Source: Saccharomycopsis malanga (lineage: Eukaryota; Ascomycota; Saccharomycetes; Ascoideales; Saccharomycopsidaceae). Taken from it: a DNA stretch of 64,000 nucleotides. Below the pieces are notes generated by a model that saw nothing but the letters and a program-made list of their open reading frames with translations, made no database searches and was not told where the DNA came from. Position numbers and translations under genes: made by a program. Shown here in pieces: positions 1-10,183 of the stretch. The DNA is taken from the NCBI GenBank assembly GCA_004014935.1, contig CP025321.1, positions 3,410,001-3,474,000 on the forward strand, in the 5' to 3' direction. The first letter of the stretch is position 1, and every line of letters starts with the position of its first letter.

Positions 1-968
1 TTTTCCAATCGCGCTTTTTGGGCTTGCTCTTGTAATCGTTTCCCTTGTTCTCTTCTTTTCTGAGCTTGTCTTTCTAACTCTTCTTCTGACTTTTGGGGTT
101 GAACCACTTCGTTGAATGATGCCTCAACTATGATATCCTTTTGATGCAAATAATCCAAATTCATAAGATTGTCTAATTCTGTATTGTAATCTTCAGAAAA
201 ATAACAGAACTGATGCATCAAGTCTTCGAACTGATGGTTGGTGATTTTAGAGGGGAAAAACGGATATTTGAGATTTATCAACTTTGCCAAATAATCAACA
301 GATTGCTCTCCTCCCCAGTTGATTCGCTTTGCATGGTTCAAAATTGGTTTGTAATTGATCACAGGAATAACATTTGTTGCCTGATTACCACTAGAAATCA
401 CCAATCCAGTCTTACCATTGTTCTGATAGAACGAAAACAAATCAGAAAGACCAAATGAAACCTTAGGAATATTGTAAGCCTCAAAAAGAAGTTGATACAT
501 ATTGCTACGTTGAGAAGATGGTGTTGCTAGAAGCTCATTGATGATCACGGGGTTGTCAACACCATTCTGAGAAGAAACACCAATATGATCAAACGAATAA
601 TCGAACATCCATTCAACATAATCCCAGTTAGTAATCATGGGACCATCAAAAGGAGTCTTTATTGATGATTTAAACGCAGTATCAAGAAAACAATCATGTC
701 CCACATATGTCAAGGTCCGATTGATTCTACGCTCTCTATAACGGGATATCACCGTTGGAAAATCAAGTGCCGGAAGCGGGTCTTTAGTAAGACCTATACG
801 CATATGTGATGTCCCAAAATCAACAGCAATCGGCACTTGTGCTTGATACGTGTTGAAATAAGGCTGAGGATGAGAGGACACTCGTGGTTCCGCGAGATGA
901 TGAATCACTGGTGGTGGAAAATTTCCACCAGCTTTGACAGTAGTGTTGTCACTGCTATTGGCAGTCAT
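1..968 (-). CDS. ARP5: Actin-related protein Arp5, N-terminal part
   Basis: This gene is cut by the left edge of the window; 322 codons of its 5' part are present, starting at an ATG at 966-968. Arp5 is a nuclear actin-related subunit of the INO80 chromatin remodeller, acting with Ies6. The translation has the actin-fold phosphate loop PIAVDFGTSHMRIG at about residues 46-59, then segments close to my memory of yeast Arp5 (SPFDGPxxTNW-type, KTGLVIS, AKRINWGG). The visible part ends in a Glu/Arg/Gln-rich helix (EEELERQAQKRREQGKRLQE), as at the start of the Arp5-specific insertion. That charged insertion separates it from conventional actin. A Reb1-type motif lies 149 bp upstream. The identification is firm; the rest of the gene is outside the window. 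Confidence 0.9.
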   Translation of the reverse strand, partial: MTANSSDNTTVKAGGNFPPPVIHHLAEPRVSSHPQPYFNTYQAQVPIAVDFGTSHMRIGLTKDPLPALDFPTVISRYRERRINRTLTYVGHDCFLDTAFKSSIKTPFDGPMITNWDYVEWMFDYSFDHIGVSSQNGVDNPVIINELLATPSSQRSNMYQLLFEAYNIPKVSFGLSDLFSFYQNNGKTGLVISSGNQATNVIPVINYKPILNHAKRINWGGEQSVDYLAKLINLKYPFFPSKITNHQFEDLMHQFCYFSEDYNTELDNLMNLDYLHQKDIIVEASFNEVVQPQKSEEELERQAQKRREQGKRLQEQAQKARLE

Positions 969-1792
969 TATATAAATATTCTTATTGACCTTATGTTATA
1001 AGCACTTGGATTAATCGCCAACACAATTGAAACAAAAATCTGCTATCATCAATTATGTAATTGTTTATAACTGTAGAGTTATAACATCTTTCATCAATAT
1101 ACTACTAAAATAGTTGTTACCCGGACATAAGTTACTTATAAGGTGTTATAAGATGTTTTAGATGTTGTTTGAAGATGATGTGTGATAATTACACAGTTTT
1201 GTAATAGTTTGGTGAATAGGAATACATTTTTTGTTGACTGAATGGAGGAAATCTAATTGAAAATAATAAATATATAAAATAACACTGTAAAAAGTATGAT
1301 GATAAATAAAGTTTTTCGCAAAAATACTGTAATTGACTAACAGTAAACAGAGCCGTAAAGTAGGAAGATAAAGAGGAAGTGAGATGATATAGAGAAAAAG
1401 TCAATATCTCTTCATACTGATACTAAAAGCACAGTAGAAAACTTTCAATGCTCAATATTTTGTGCTAAAAAATCAAAGACATGAAATTATTTATTATGAT
1501 CTATTGATGCGAACTGCCTGATATGTAGCAACAGGATCATGCTGTAAAAAAACGAATAAACCTATGAACAAAATAACAACATAAAAAGTGGACTTTCAAA
1601 GAGCCAGTAAAAAGAGTAAAGTTTTTTGAACAAAAAACGAGATAATAGAAAGCTTTGAAAACAAGCTTTTTGTAAAAACCGTCAAATTCAAAAGAATAGA
1701 AAAAGCCCTTTAAAATCTGAACAAACTTCAAAATAACAAAAAAACAAGAAAACAAAAAAGAAAAACAAAGAACCAAGGTAAAAAATAACCAA
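969..1792. other. Intergenic, ARP5 promoter and ZRT2 3' region
   Basis: AT-rich spacer holding the ARP5 promoter (with the Reb1-type motif) and the 3' flank of the zinc transporter gene. The open stretches here are low-complexity Phe/Leu/Lys readings of AT-rich DNA. I see no gene. Confidence 0.6.
1117..1123. promoter_or_regulatory. Reb1-type motif upstream of ARP5
   Basis: The sequence TTACCCG (reverse complement CGGGTAA) lies 149 bp upstream of the ARP5 start. CGGGTAA is the core of the yeast general regulatory factor Reb1. The same heptamer recurs at six more promoters in this window. Binding in this species is inferred. Confidence 0.5.
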
Positions 1793-2968
1793 TCAAGCCC
1801 ATTTTCCGAGTAAGGCCATGAGGAAACATCCCAAGAGAGTACAGCCAATGCTAAAGAGCAACTTTGGCAAGTCTTGTTTGGCCTGTTCGTTAAAAATAAA
1901 GTCTCTAGCTAACAATTCAACCAATCCAGTGTAAATCAAGATTCCGGCAGACAATGAGTCCAAAATACCAGAGACGATAGTGGCGGTGAAAGAAGAGGAA
2001 GCATAAGAGGTTCTGACACCCAAGCCAATAGCAATAGAGACAGGAGTAACTAAGCCGTAGGCAATACATAAAGCATATGCCCCCCAAATAGATCTTTCCT
2101 TTGGCCATGTAATAGCAGACAATCTAGCACCAATACCCAAACCTTCGAAAGATTGATGGAAAACCAAGACAATATAAAGAGTTTTAAATTCATCAAATGC
2201 AGCACTACCCAAGTTCAATCCAATGATAACAGAGTGGAAAATAACACCAAATTCCAACATCAAGAAGGCGGCAATCTGTCTTTCAAAACTTGCACCGCTT
2301 TCGAGTTCATCTACGGAATCAGAATCATAATTAAAAGCAGTACCCTTTTTCTCAGAAATAACAGAGTTATTGTTAGTGTTGTTTTCGGCATTAGATTGAG
2401 CATGTGTGTGAGAATGACCATCAAGAGCAGCTTCTTGATCATGAACATGTACGTTGGTGTCGGCGTTAGCTCCTGTGATTAATTTCTCAACATTAGGCTC
2501 GGCATGAGAGGCGTGTCCGTATTTTCTGTCAACATAAACTTCAGAAAACAATTCAGAAAGAAAAATCAAAAAAACAGAGGCTAACATGAGGGCTGGAGGC
2601 CAGGAATAGACACCCCAATTGCCCCAGCCTCCAACACATGTGTCTGGACCAATAGCACCATAAGCAGGGTCCATCAAATGGATGAAGGCAGTTGCAATGA
2701 TAACCCCAGCACCGAAATATCTCGCAAAAAGATAGAAATAAAGAGGAATTCTAAAGTTATATTGTTTGCAAAGAAGTGGAAGAAGGGTGACAAAAGTGGA
2801 GGTGACCAAAATAACAAATATAGAGCCAATTCTAGTGCCTAGACCACCAGAGAACTCACTGCTCGCGTCAACATAGCCGTCCAAGACACATTTCTTGAAA
2901 GAGTCCGAGACGCTGTCGTCGGTAAGGAGGATTTTATCCACATCACCATCAAAATGCCAATTAACCAT
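1793..2968 (-). CDS. ZRT2: ZIP-family plasma-membrane zinc transporter (Zrt1/Zrt2 type)
   Basis: 391-residue multi-pass protein of the ZIP family, which imports Zn2+ across the plasma membrane. Membrane spans are visible at roughly residues 45-67, 77-98, 123-144, 232-255, 262-282, 292-316, 325-350 and 370-390. The two family signature helices are present: HSVIIGLNLG (245-254) and HQSFEGLGIGAR (271-282), whose His and Glu residues line the metal site. Between spans 3 and 4 a cytosolic loop carries many histidines (about 152-189, with HASH, HVHD and HSHTHA), typical of ZIP regulatory loops. Length matches Zrt1/Zrt2 (376 and 422 residues in S. cerevisiae). Assignment to the ZRT2 rather than the ZRT1 branch is a guess. 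The ATG is at 2966-2968. I could not find a convincing Zap1 zinc-responsive element upstream. Confidence 0.85.
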   Translation of the reverse strand: MVNWHFDGDVDKILLTDDSVSDSFKKCVLDGYVDASSEFSGGLGTRIGSIFVILVTSTFVTLLPLLCKQYNFRIPLYFYLFARYFGAGVIIATAFIHLMDPAYGAIGPDTCVGGWGNWGVYSWPPALMLASVFLIFLSELFSEVYVDRKYGHASHAEPNVEKLITGANADTNVHVHDQEAALDGHSHTHAQSNAENNTNNNSVISEKKGTAFNYDSDSVDELESGASFERQIAAFLMLEFGVIFHSVIIGLNLGSAAFDEFKTLYIVLVFHQSFEGLGIGARLSAITWPKERSIWGAYALCIAYGLVTPVSIAIGLGVRTSYASSSFTATIVSGILDSLSAGILIYTGLVELLARDFIFNEQAKQDLPKLLFSIGCTLLGCFLMALLGKWA

Positions 2969-4861
2969 TTTTGAATACCTTGTAGCTTTTTATAAACCGG
3001 AATGTGAGATATTAGTTTTAATTAAAATATTATTGTTTTATTGTCAAAGTATTATTTATTATTTTGTTCAATAAAATTTCAAGGAACTTGTATATATTTA
3101 TATTGCAAGACTTGAATCAAAATTGTTTAATAAAGACATTTCATACAGTGAAGACTCACAGCTTGAATTCTCGAGGCGTCCTTCTATACTTTCTTCTTCT
3201 GCCGAACCTTAGAGAACCAGTAACCACCATGGTACCTAAAATTTTTATCGTTTTCGGCGGTGTTTCTGCATGATGATGTATAGTGTGCATGAAAGATAAT
3301 ACACTTGCTGCATATTTGATGCGCTTTCCAGTAAGAAATATGCAATCATATGTCAGTGTCCTATGATAACTGCATAAAACTTAAATTTCCCACGGAAAAA
3401 TAGAACATAATAATAACCATTATAATTATTATTGAGCAACAGACATCAACTGTCACACACTATAGTGGATATTTCATAATCTTACCTCCACGGTTCTTTT
3501 TATTCCACTGATGTACCTATGCCGATCTATGCTATTGCCGTGTAAAAAAAAATTCAGAGCTCGGCTAGATTTAGTTTGGCATTGTAGTTAGATTATTTTG
3601 ACAGAATTACTCCTTGCTTATTGTAAGTGTTGGATCATTCCAACATTGGTATAGTACTGTATTTACATAATCCTGCTTCAAACAAGTTAAGCCTTGTCAA
3701 CTACGATCAAGGCAATTTTGCGCAATACCTATTCTAATACTATGTCTCATAACTCGAGTATATGAATATTCAGCTTCTGGATATGCCGTCCATAACCACC
3801 ACAGTAGGTCTTGGAAAGTTCGAAAGCTCAATGCAGTAATCATTGATGAACCATATGTATGGAATTCTCTCATAAATTGCAAACCTGCCAAGGGCTGTTA
3901 GCGATCGTAATCCTAAAGCAGAAAGACCTCTATGTTTTCAATGTAAAATTCATAAAAATGAATTCAAACATCGTAACAAATGTAAAATGACTCAACAATA
4001 GAATAGAAAATTTTTCAGCCTAAGGATGGTAGGAGAACTTTAGGATCTCACCAAATACTACTGAATCTTAAAGACTCATTGGATTTACAACTGTTTAGAA
4101 ATTCATTGAAAAATTGCCAACAGACTAAAAGAAAAATTTTTTAGATTTATAAGAAAATCAGACAATCAGTTAGGACAAGTTTAATTAAAAAAATCAAATA
4201 GTAAAGCTACATTATGGCGGTGTCAGTTTGTTTATATTGTTTTCCTACTTAATTACTCTTATTTTCTCATACAATCATACTCATTTATATATTTTCGTTG
4301 TTTGATATATTTTCAGCTTTGATACCTAGAATTGTATTTTGTAAAATCCATGTTGCCATATATCACATATTTACTACTTAGACTCACAAGATTACATATT
4401 TATCAAGAAGTTTAATAATGGGCACCGTTCTTACAATGTGATTCTTTATAGAGGATCGTAGAAGTTTCACCTAGCTCCTTCTATTTACTCTCACTACTTC
4501 ATGTCCTTTCACTTTCAACTCTTTGACCAGCACCTAACAATTTTCAGCAGCATATTCAACAAGCTTCGAATCATTTTTAATCAGTATTTCTCGAACTATC
4601 AGCCACACCAAGAACACCCCAATTCTCAAGTCTTCTGAAAACACAGGGTGTGTCCCGCCACAACACCTAATGTAGTAAGCAGATCGTCCACATGTCACCA
4701 GGAACACTTGTTTAAGACGTAATCTTTCTATATTAGGGTTTATCCCAACTACCAAAAAGATTTGAAGCCAATCAACTTGTCATTAGTAGCTTTTTTATTA
4801 TTATTCAGGTTATTGATGTATATAAATCTTTGGTATAAACATTTCAAACTATTAAGTCATC
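2969..4861. other. Long intergenic region
   Basis: About 1.9 kb between divergent genes, long for this window. It holds the promoters of the zinc transporter (left) and AIM6 (right). Short open stretches exist, for example on the minus strand at 3697-3891 and 4534-4755, but both begin at TTG, lack recognisable domains and have no conserved motif I know. A small perfect inverted repeat (TGTTGGA, TCCAACA, 4-nt loop) sits at 3628-3645. I see no gene I can defend. Confidence 0.5.
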
Positions 4862-6106
4862 ATGAAGTTCAACTTTGACTATCGCGATCCACTCCATCTT
4901 TCAACCTTCATTTTCTCAAGCATCTCCATAATTATCACCATGTCGCTCTTTTTTATCTTGCTTTTGCAAACCCTTCTACATCAGCTGTATTCGCTAGGTG
5001 CCGGCGACGCATCAAATGATGTTTCTTGGAATCCTGAGCAGCCGTGGACTCATTCTGATCAACAGACTATGGACGCCCATTTTCCATTGGTAAACCATCG
5101 TCAACGTTATAATATTTTTAAGAAAAGTTTATTCCAGAACAAGAAGAATAATATTTGTAATCCTGACAACTCTACTGCATCACAACTTACACGCGATAAG
5201 TTTATCATTCCTGTTCATTCACACAATGACTATTGGAGAGCACTCCCAGTATTTGATGCTTTATCCTATGGGTCCAACTCTATTGAAGCTGACATCTGGC
5301 TTTCGGAACCAACTACGGATGAATCAGTAAACAAAAATGGTAAAAAGCTCCTTGTTGGTCATAATCAACTATATCTTACTCCAGCTAACACTGTAGAGTC
5401 TCTTTATTTACATGTTCTAAATGATCTTCTTGACGAAGTAAACTGCGATGCTGGTAATAATATTGATGTGAAAAAGCCTGGCACTCGTAAGAATGGCTTC
5501 TTTTATAATAGTCCTCATACAACAACTTTCTTATATATCGATATCAAGACAGAAGCCGTGGAAACGTACAAAAAATTTATAGAAACAGTGATACATACAA
5601 CTTCCTTGAATAAGAAAGATTATCTCACCTATTACAAGTTCGGTGACAATAATGACGGGGCCCTTGTATGGGGCCCTTTAACCTTGGTTATCACTGGCAA
5701 CGCTCCTCACGAGTTTATGAAGAATGAAAAACTTTCAGACCCATTTAGCTTGAATAAACGTATTGCTTTTGTTGATGCTCCTTTGCTTGATATCGCTACG
5801 GGAGTGGCAGGCCAGAACAGAGGCTCATTTAACAATGATGAGAGCCTTGCAGTTATTGGCTCTGCATCGTTACATCAACTCATTAATGACAATTCAAGAA
5901 TTACTTCAATAACAGGCCTTTCAGATGATCAAGTTGCAGTTATTAAGCAAACTGTTGATGCTTCCCACAAACTTAACATCAAGACGAGAATTTGGGATAC
6001 CCCAGACTGGCCCGTGTACGTTAGATACGCTGTATGGCAACAGTTACTCGACGCCGGTGTGGATTATTTGAACGTAGATGATTTAAAAGATGCAAGACTA
6101 TTTTAG
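4862..6106 (+). CDS. AIM6: AIM6-like PLC/GDPD-type phosphodiesterase domain protein
   Basis: 414 residues; S. cerevisiae Aim6 (altered inheritance of mitochondria 6) is about 390. A strongly hydrophobic segment at about residues 12-40 predicts a signal anchor. The following domain has the PLC-like phosphodiesterase motifs: HSHNDYWR (119-126), EADIW (142-146) and GHNQ (166-169), giving the His/Glu/Asp/His set expected of a metal-dependent TIM-barrel phosphodiesterase. C-terminal IRDTPxWP-like and DYLNVDDL segments also fit. The substrate is unknown for the family. The gene is tail to tail with a divergent paralog, 178 bp apart. Positions 5791-5916 (about residues 310-352) are copied without a mismatch at 21659-21784. 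The ATG is the first in the frame. Confidence 0.85.
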   Translation: MKFNFDYRDPLHLSTFIFSSISIIITMSLFFILLLQTLLHQLYSLGAGDASNDVSWNPEQPWTHSDQQTMDAHFPLVNHRQRYNIFKKSLFQNKKNNICNPDNSTASQLTRDKFIIPVHSHNDYWRALPVFDALSYGSNSIEADIWLSEPTTDESVNKNGKKLLVGHNQLYLTPANTVESLYLHVLNDLLDEVNCDAGNNIDVKKPGTRKNGFFYNSPHTTTFLYIDIKTEAVETYKKFIETVIHTTSLNKKDYLTYYKFGDNNDGALVWGPLTLVITGNAPHEFMKNEKLSDPFSLNKRIAFVDAPLLDIATGVAGQNRGSFNNDESLAVIGSASLHQLINDNSRITSITGLSDDQVAVIKQTVDASHKLNIKTRIWDTPDWPVYVRYAVWQQLLDAGVDYLNVDDLKDARLF

Positions 6107-6284
6107 TAATGTATATCACATATTAAATAAATGCTCAATGACCATTTGATTACTCAGAATTCATAGTTGTTACCAAACTACAGCTAGCAAATCGATACAT
6201 TGCCAAAAAGTTGTTCCAACAAAATACTCTTACTCAATTAAAATAGCTAAATACTTTTCTCTTTCAAAAATCGAAGAAAGAGTC

Positions 6285-7457
6285 TCAAAAATGATAAGCA
6301 AAGTCGATATCAACAACATTTAAAATATCAACCTGGTCATCGATTAGTTGTTCATAGATATGATTCCTTGCAAGTCTCGGATATTCTGGCAAATAATAGA
6401 CTCTACTCAATAAGCCTAACTCATGAGCAGCATCAGATTTGCATCTTATAGCTCTTTCTTGATCATCTGTCAAACCTCCTCCAACACTTCCAAACATTGC
6501 ACTTCCTGTAATTGCTTCCAAGGATGCACCAGCAGTCACGGATAACTTGGAATAATCATACTCGCAACTCTCCTCACCTTTCACAATAGCTGGTAATCTT
6601 TCGAGTGGCGCATCGACAAAGATATATCTCTTGTTGTCGCCGTAAAAACTGCTGTTTTCCTCCTCTAGAATCTTTTCATAAGGGATTGACTCTCCAGTTA
6701 GGATTATGGTGATCGGGCCTTTTACAACTTCCTGCTTTTCGAAGTCAAAGTAAGTCAAATATTCAGAGTTAACCAAGTTTTTTAGATTGGAAAGTAATGC
6801 AGTGTAGGTGCGAGCAGCGTCAGTGTGTAATTTGATATAAAGTAAAAAGGTTTCCTCTGGTGAATCATAGAATAAACCATTGAAATCACAGGCTGTTTCA
6901 AACAATGGGTGCTCTTTACAATTGAGCTCATCAATCAGCTTTTCCAAAGGATGCAAATAAAGGCTTTCCAAAGTGGCATCAGGAGCCAAATATAAATTGT
7001 TTCTACCCACATACAAAGACTCGGACTGTTCACTATAATTTTCATCATCCAATAACCAAACCCCAGTTTCAACACTGCGAAAGCCTCTTGATAATGCATC
7101 AAACAATGGACGATGATTTTCGTCATCATTGGCCGCATTGACATTGATAATAGTTTTACCTTTATTCAATTGTGCAACGGTTGAATTCCTTGGATAGCAG
7201 ACTTGATGCTTGTAGTTATGGAAAAGGTGAAATTCATGATGATGATGGTGATGGTGGGGATCATATGAAAAGAGCTGTTCTTCATCACAGTACTCGTCAA
7301 TGCCATCGTCAGCATTTTCTACTACGTCTTCTGCTTTAGCGACAGCCACAATAGGAGACCGGACCCTTGGAAGACTAGTGCTTACTCGCTTGATATCAAT
7401 AAGGCTTGATGTAGCTGCCCCAATAAATGCGAGTTGGATAATAACAGAAAATTGCAT
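6285..7457 (-). CDS. AIM6-like paralog lacking catalytic motifs (probable pseudoenzyme)
   Basis: 390 residues, clearly homologous to the neighbouring AIM6 gene throughout the second half (YLTYFDF, KRYIFVDAPL, LTDDQERAIRCKSDAAHELG). It starts with a likely secretory signal (residues 1-18), followed by a KR dibasic site at 23-24, an acidic stretch, and a run of seven histidines at 68-74. Every phosphodiesterase motif is altered: the HSHNDYWR block is NVNAANDDENHR (105-116), EADIW is ETGVW (130-134), and GHNQ is GRNN (151-154). The frame is otherwise intact over its full length, so it seems to be kept as a protein without the usual catalysis. A secreted or luminal binding role is a guess. The pair arose by inverted duplication or by duplication followed by inversion. 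Confidence 0.8.
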   Translation of the reverse strand: MQFSVIIQLAFIGAATSSLIDIKRVSTSLPRVRSPIVAVAKAEDVVENADDGIDEYCDEEQLFSYDPHHHHHHHEFHLFHNYKHQVCYPRNSTVAQLNKGKTIINVNAANDDENHRPLFDALSRGFRSVETGVWLLDDENYSEQSESLYVGRNNLYLAPDATLESLYLHPLEKLIDELNCKEHPLFETACDFNGLFYDSPEETFLLYIKLHTDAARTYTALLSNLKNLVNSEYLTYFDFEKQEVVKGPITIILTGESIPYEKILEEENSSFYGDNKRYIFVDAPLERLPAIVKGEESCEYDYSKLSVTAGASLEAITGSAMFGSVGGGLTDDQERAIRCKSDAAHELGLLSRVYYLPEYPRLARNHIYEQLIDDQVDILNVVDIDFAYHF

Positions 7458-8498
7458 TTTAGTTGTATAAATAACCTCAAATATACTTTTACTGATTTTG
7501 ACTTTCAGTCTTGTAATTCAAAGAAGATTCTTTTTCTGAAAGACGTTATATTGAAGGATGGCTCCTAAGAAAAGTTTTTGTACTTGTAAGAAACATGTTG
7601 AATATTTGTGGGAGCCGCAAGAAATATGTATGGATGCATGTTGGTAATGCACTATTTCAGCATGAATGTCTAAAATATGTAATCGTAATATTCATGAAAC
7701 ACGTTTAAATTGTATTTGTTATTTGAATATCTTAATATATGTAAGAAAGATGCTAATGATCACTAATAAAAACGTCAATTTGTTTTATTCAACGGCAGAT
7801 GTAATTATACCCTTTTGAGCCGGCGATAGCCATGTAAATAACAACTGAACTTTTGTTTTTATCAGTTCACTCATTTATGATTTCAAAAAGAGAGAGACGA
7901 GTAAACAGTAGCTTTGAGAGAGCTTCTGTATGGATAGGGAGACTGGCACAGCAAAATGTTCAAGGAAATGATAACGTAGAAAGGCTAGTTGCTCATTAGA
8001 GATACGGAATAGAAAACCAAAGAAGCAAGTTCCTGGTAAAAAAATAGGTTAATGGTAGCAAATCCTGGCGAGAGAAAAAGATGCTAATTGTAGCTTTAGA
8101 TGGAGAGATTGTGGTTAGCAGACAATAACATAGGAGTTTGTAGCAAGCCAATAAGGAAAAAATTCTATGTAAAGGCGAGTGCAGTCAAAACAGTCAATTT
8201 AGAAATTTGTTAATATACCAAAGTATTTGCTTAGTCAAGTCAACCATAGCTTTGACAGTCCCCTGAATGTTCTCTAAAGAAAATAAGAAAGTATACTTGG
8301 CCAAAACTATTTGAATTTTTTTAACTACAGTGTATAAGAGTAACAAAGCAAACATACGGTGTTGATACTATATAAATGAGTTTCAAAAATGGTATAAATA
8401 TGGCCCTTCCAAATGTAATAAATGTATATATACGGAGCTTATGTTAAAATAACCACTGCTTTTCATCAAAACAAGAGACATTTTGAGCCAGCAAGCGT
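7458..8498. other. Intergenic
   Basis: About 1 kb between two minus-strand genes: promoter of the AIM6-like paralog on the left, 3' flank of the Bax-inhibitor gene on the right. Positions 7880-8200 are purine-rich (repeated AGAGAGA-like runs on the plus strand). I see no gene. Confidence 0.5.
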
Positions 8499-9281
8499 TT
8501 AGTCGTCACCGTGGGACAAGATACGCAAAAGGTGCAAGAACAAATTGATGATGTCCAAATAAAGGGTGATAGCAGCAGATACTTCTTCTTCCGGATGAAC
8601 TTTTCTGATAATCAATTGAGTGTCAATGATAATATAGACAGAGAAGATCAATGCACCAATTATACTGTAAATGTATTCTGTGGTGGAGGAAAAAGACAAG
8701 AACATACCGAAGAAACCAAAGGTCACCAAAGACAAGAGGGCATAAAACATAATGCCTTGCAAACTGGTGAAATCGTATTTTGTTTGGATGGCAAAAAGCG
8801 ATAAACCAATAAAGATTACTGTGGTGAGGACTACGGCGTTTAGGACAACGTTGGTGTCATAAATTGACGTAACAACACCTACGGCATAGGATTCACATAC
8901 TGTGAAGCCACCAAGAAGGATCAAGTTGATAGGATATGTCCTGCTTTTGAAAAAAGCTCCAAGCATGAAGCCCAATGAGCCTACAAAAGAGACGATGAGC
9001 AACCACGAATTGCGGAGCGCAAAGGCCTTTACAGCATCACTGGAGTTGATGATAAAACCAATAGCAAAAGTGGCCAATAACTGGATAGACAAAAGAGTGT
9101 AGACTTTTCTGATGAACATTTGTCTGACTGACAACTCACAGCCTGCAACATTGGTGCCATACTTGAAGTCATCTGGAATGTTATCCTCATCGACAGAGGT
9201 GCGTGGCTCGCCACTTGGGTTAAGAAGCTCGTCTGTGTAGCTTGGTGGGGCTTCGACTGGTTGATATGCCTGGGTGCTCAT
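8499..9281 (-). CDS. BXI1: Bax inhibitor-1 / LFG family membrane protein
   Basis: 260 residues with a proline-rich acidic N-terminus (PVEAPPSYTDELL) and seven hydrophobic helices from about residue 58 to the end, the layout of the TMBIM/LFG family. The conserved C-terminal region SIIGALIFSVYIIIDTQLII and LYLDIINLFLHLLRIL contains the paired aspartates proposed as a pH sensor for Ca2+ leak in this family. The S. cerevisiae relative is Bxi1/Ybh3 (about 297 residues), linked to the unfolded-protein response and cell death at ER, vacuole or mitochondria. The ATG at 9279-9281 is the first. The 278-bp spacer to the next gene is a shared divergent promoter; it has CGGGTGG near 9414, one base off the Reb1-type core. 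Confidence 0.88.
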   Translation of the reverse strand: MSTQAYQPVEAPPSYTDELLNPSGEPRTSVDEDNIPDDFKYGTNVAGCELSVRQMFIRKVYTLLSIQLLATFAIGFIINSSDAVKAFALRNSWLLIVSFVGSLGFMLGAFFKSRTYPINLILLGGFTVCESYAVGVVTSIYDTNVVLNAVVLTTVIFIGLSLFAIQTKYDFTSLQGIMFYALLSLVTFGFFGMFLSFSSTTEYIYSIIGALIFSVYIIIDTQLIIRKVHPEEEVSAAITLYLDIINLFLHLLRILSHGDD

Positions 9282-9559
9282 ACTGTGGGATAGTGTATAC
9301 TGTAGAATGTTCGATGTATAACGGGTTGTAAAGAAAATTTAAAACTCCTGAGTTTGATAGATCCATTATATAGTCTATCATATAAAACGTCAAAATCGGT
9401 CTTTCAAACAACCGGGTGGCGCGGTGGGATGATACACCCCCATGGTGATAGTATTACTATTTTGGGAAACTGCTGCATCATAGTGAAAATTATTTAGAAG
9501 AGTTGGAGTAGAGGCATTAGTTAAATAATAGTAATTGCAATGCTAAAACTATACGTACA

Positions 9560-10183
9560 ATGAGTTACAACAAACCACAGGGAGTGACCAAACCTAGGAT
9601 CAACAACTCTCGCTCTTCGGATCGTAGATTAGCAGCTGGAAGAGCTCCAGCAAGTTATCTTCACGCCGCCGTGCAATCAAGTCTTGCCACCAGTACTCAC
9701 AGTCTCCAGGATGGCCTAAAACGACCTGAAAAAATAAACGACAGTAAAAACTTCCATTATGTGACTCCCGCAACTTCTAGAAATACAGCTGGCACTGCAT
9801 ACCAGACAAAAACTGTGCAGCGTAAAGTGGGCAATCAGAAATGGTCAGACCCAACATTATTAGAATGGGACCCTTCACATTTTAGACTTTTTGTTGGTAA
9901 TTTGGGAACTGATGCCAACGATGAGCTCTTGTACCAGGCCTTTGCCAAATACCCGTCATTGACGAAAGTTAAGGTGCCTGTGGACAACAAGAGTAAGGTG
10001 AACCGGGGCTACGGATTTGTTGCTTTTTCAGACTCGGAGGATTACTTTAAAGCATTCAAAGAAATGAATGGAAAGTACATTGGTCAGCATCCAGTGCAGT
10101 TAAAAAGGGCTCAGACAGAAATAAAGCCAACAGTGTTGAAACAGAGAAAGGGTAAGGGAAAAGGTGGACGGCACATCAATTGA
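9560..10183 (+). CDS. RBM42-like single-RRM RNA-binding protein
   Basis: 207 residues. The N-terminal half is basic and low in complexity. A region KWSDPTLLEWDPSHFRLFVG leads directly into one RRM (about residues 108-185) with RNP2 RLFVGNLG and RNP1 NRGYGFVAF. The W-DP-LLEWD leader followed by FR(L/I)F and later EMNGKYIGQHPVQLK is characteristic of RBM42, an RNA-binding protein associated with splicing and stress granules in animals. The tail is Lys/Gly-rich (RKGKGKGGRH). I know of no clear S. cerevisiae counterpart. It is divergently transcribed from the Bax-inhibitor gene. RNA binding is secure from the domain; the target is unknown. Confidence 0.82.
   Translation: MSYNKPQGVTKPRINNSRSSDRRLAAGRAPASYLHAAVQSSLATSTHSLQDGLKRPEKINDSKNFHYVTPATSRNTAGTAYQTKTVQRKVGNQKWSDPTLLEWDPSHFRLFVGNLGTDANDELLYQAFAKYPSLTKVKVPVDNKSKVNRGYGFVAFSDSEDYFKAFKEMNGKYIGQHPVQLKRAQTEIKPTVLKQRKGKGKGGRHIN

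Noticed and set aside
2975-2990. ACCTTGTAGCT upstream of the zinc transporter as a Zap1 zinc-responsive element
   Set aside because: Two mismatches to ACCTTNAAGGT in the palindromic half and too close to the start codon.
3628-3645. TGTTGGA and TCCAACA around 4 nt, resembling the two outer ends of an LTR
   Set aside because: Only 18 bp in total, no LTR body, primer-binding site or target duplication; a chance inverted repeat is simpler.
3697-4755. Small minus-strand genes in the long spacer before AIM6
   Set aside because: Starts only at TTG, no domains, irregular composition; not defensible as genes.
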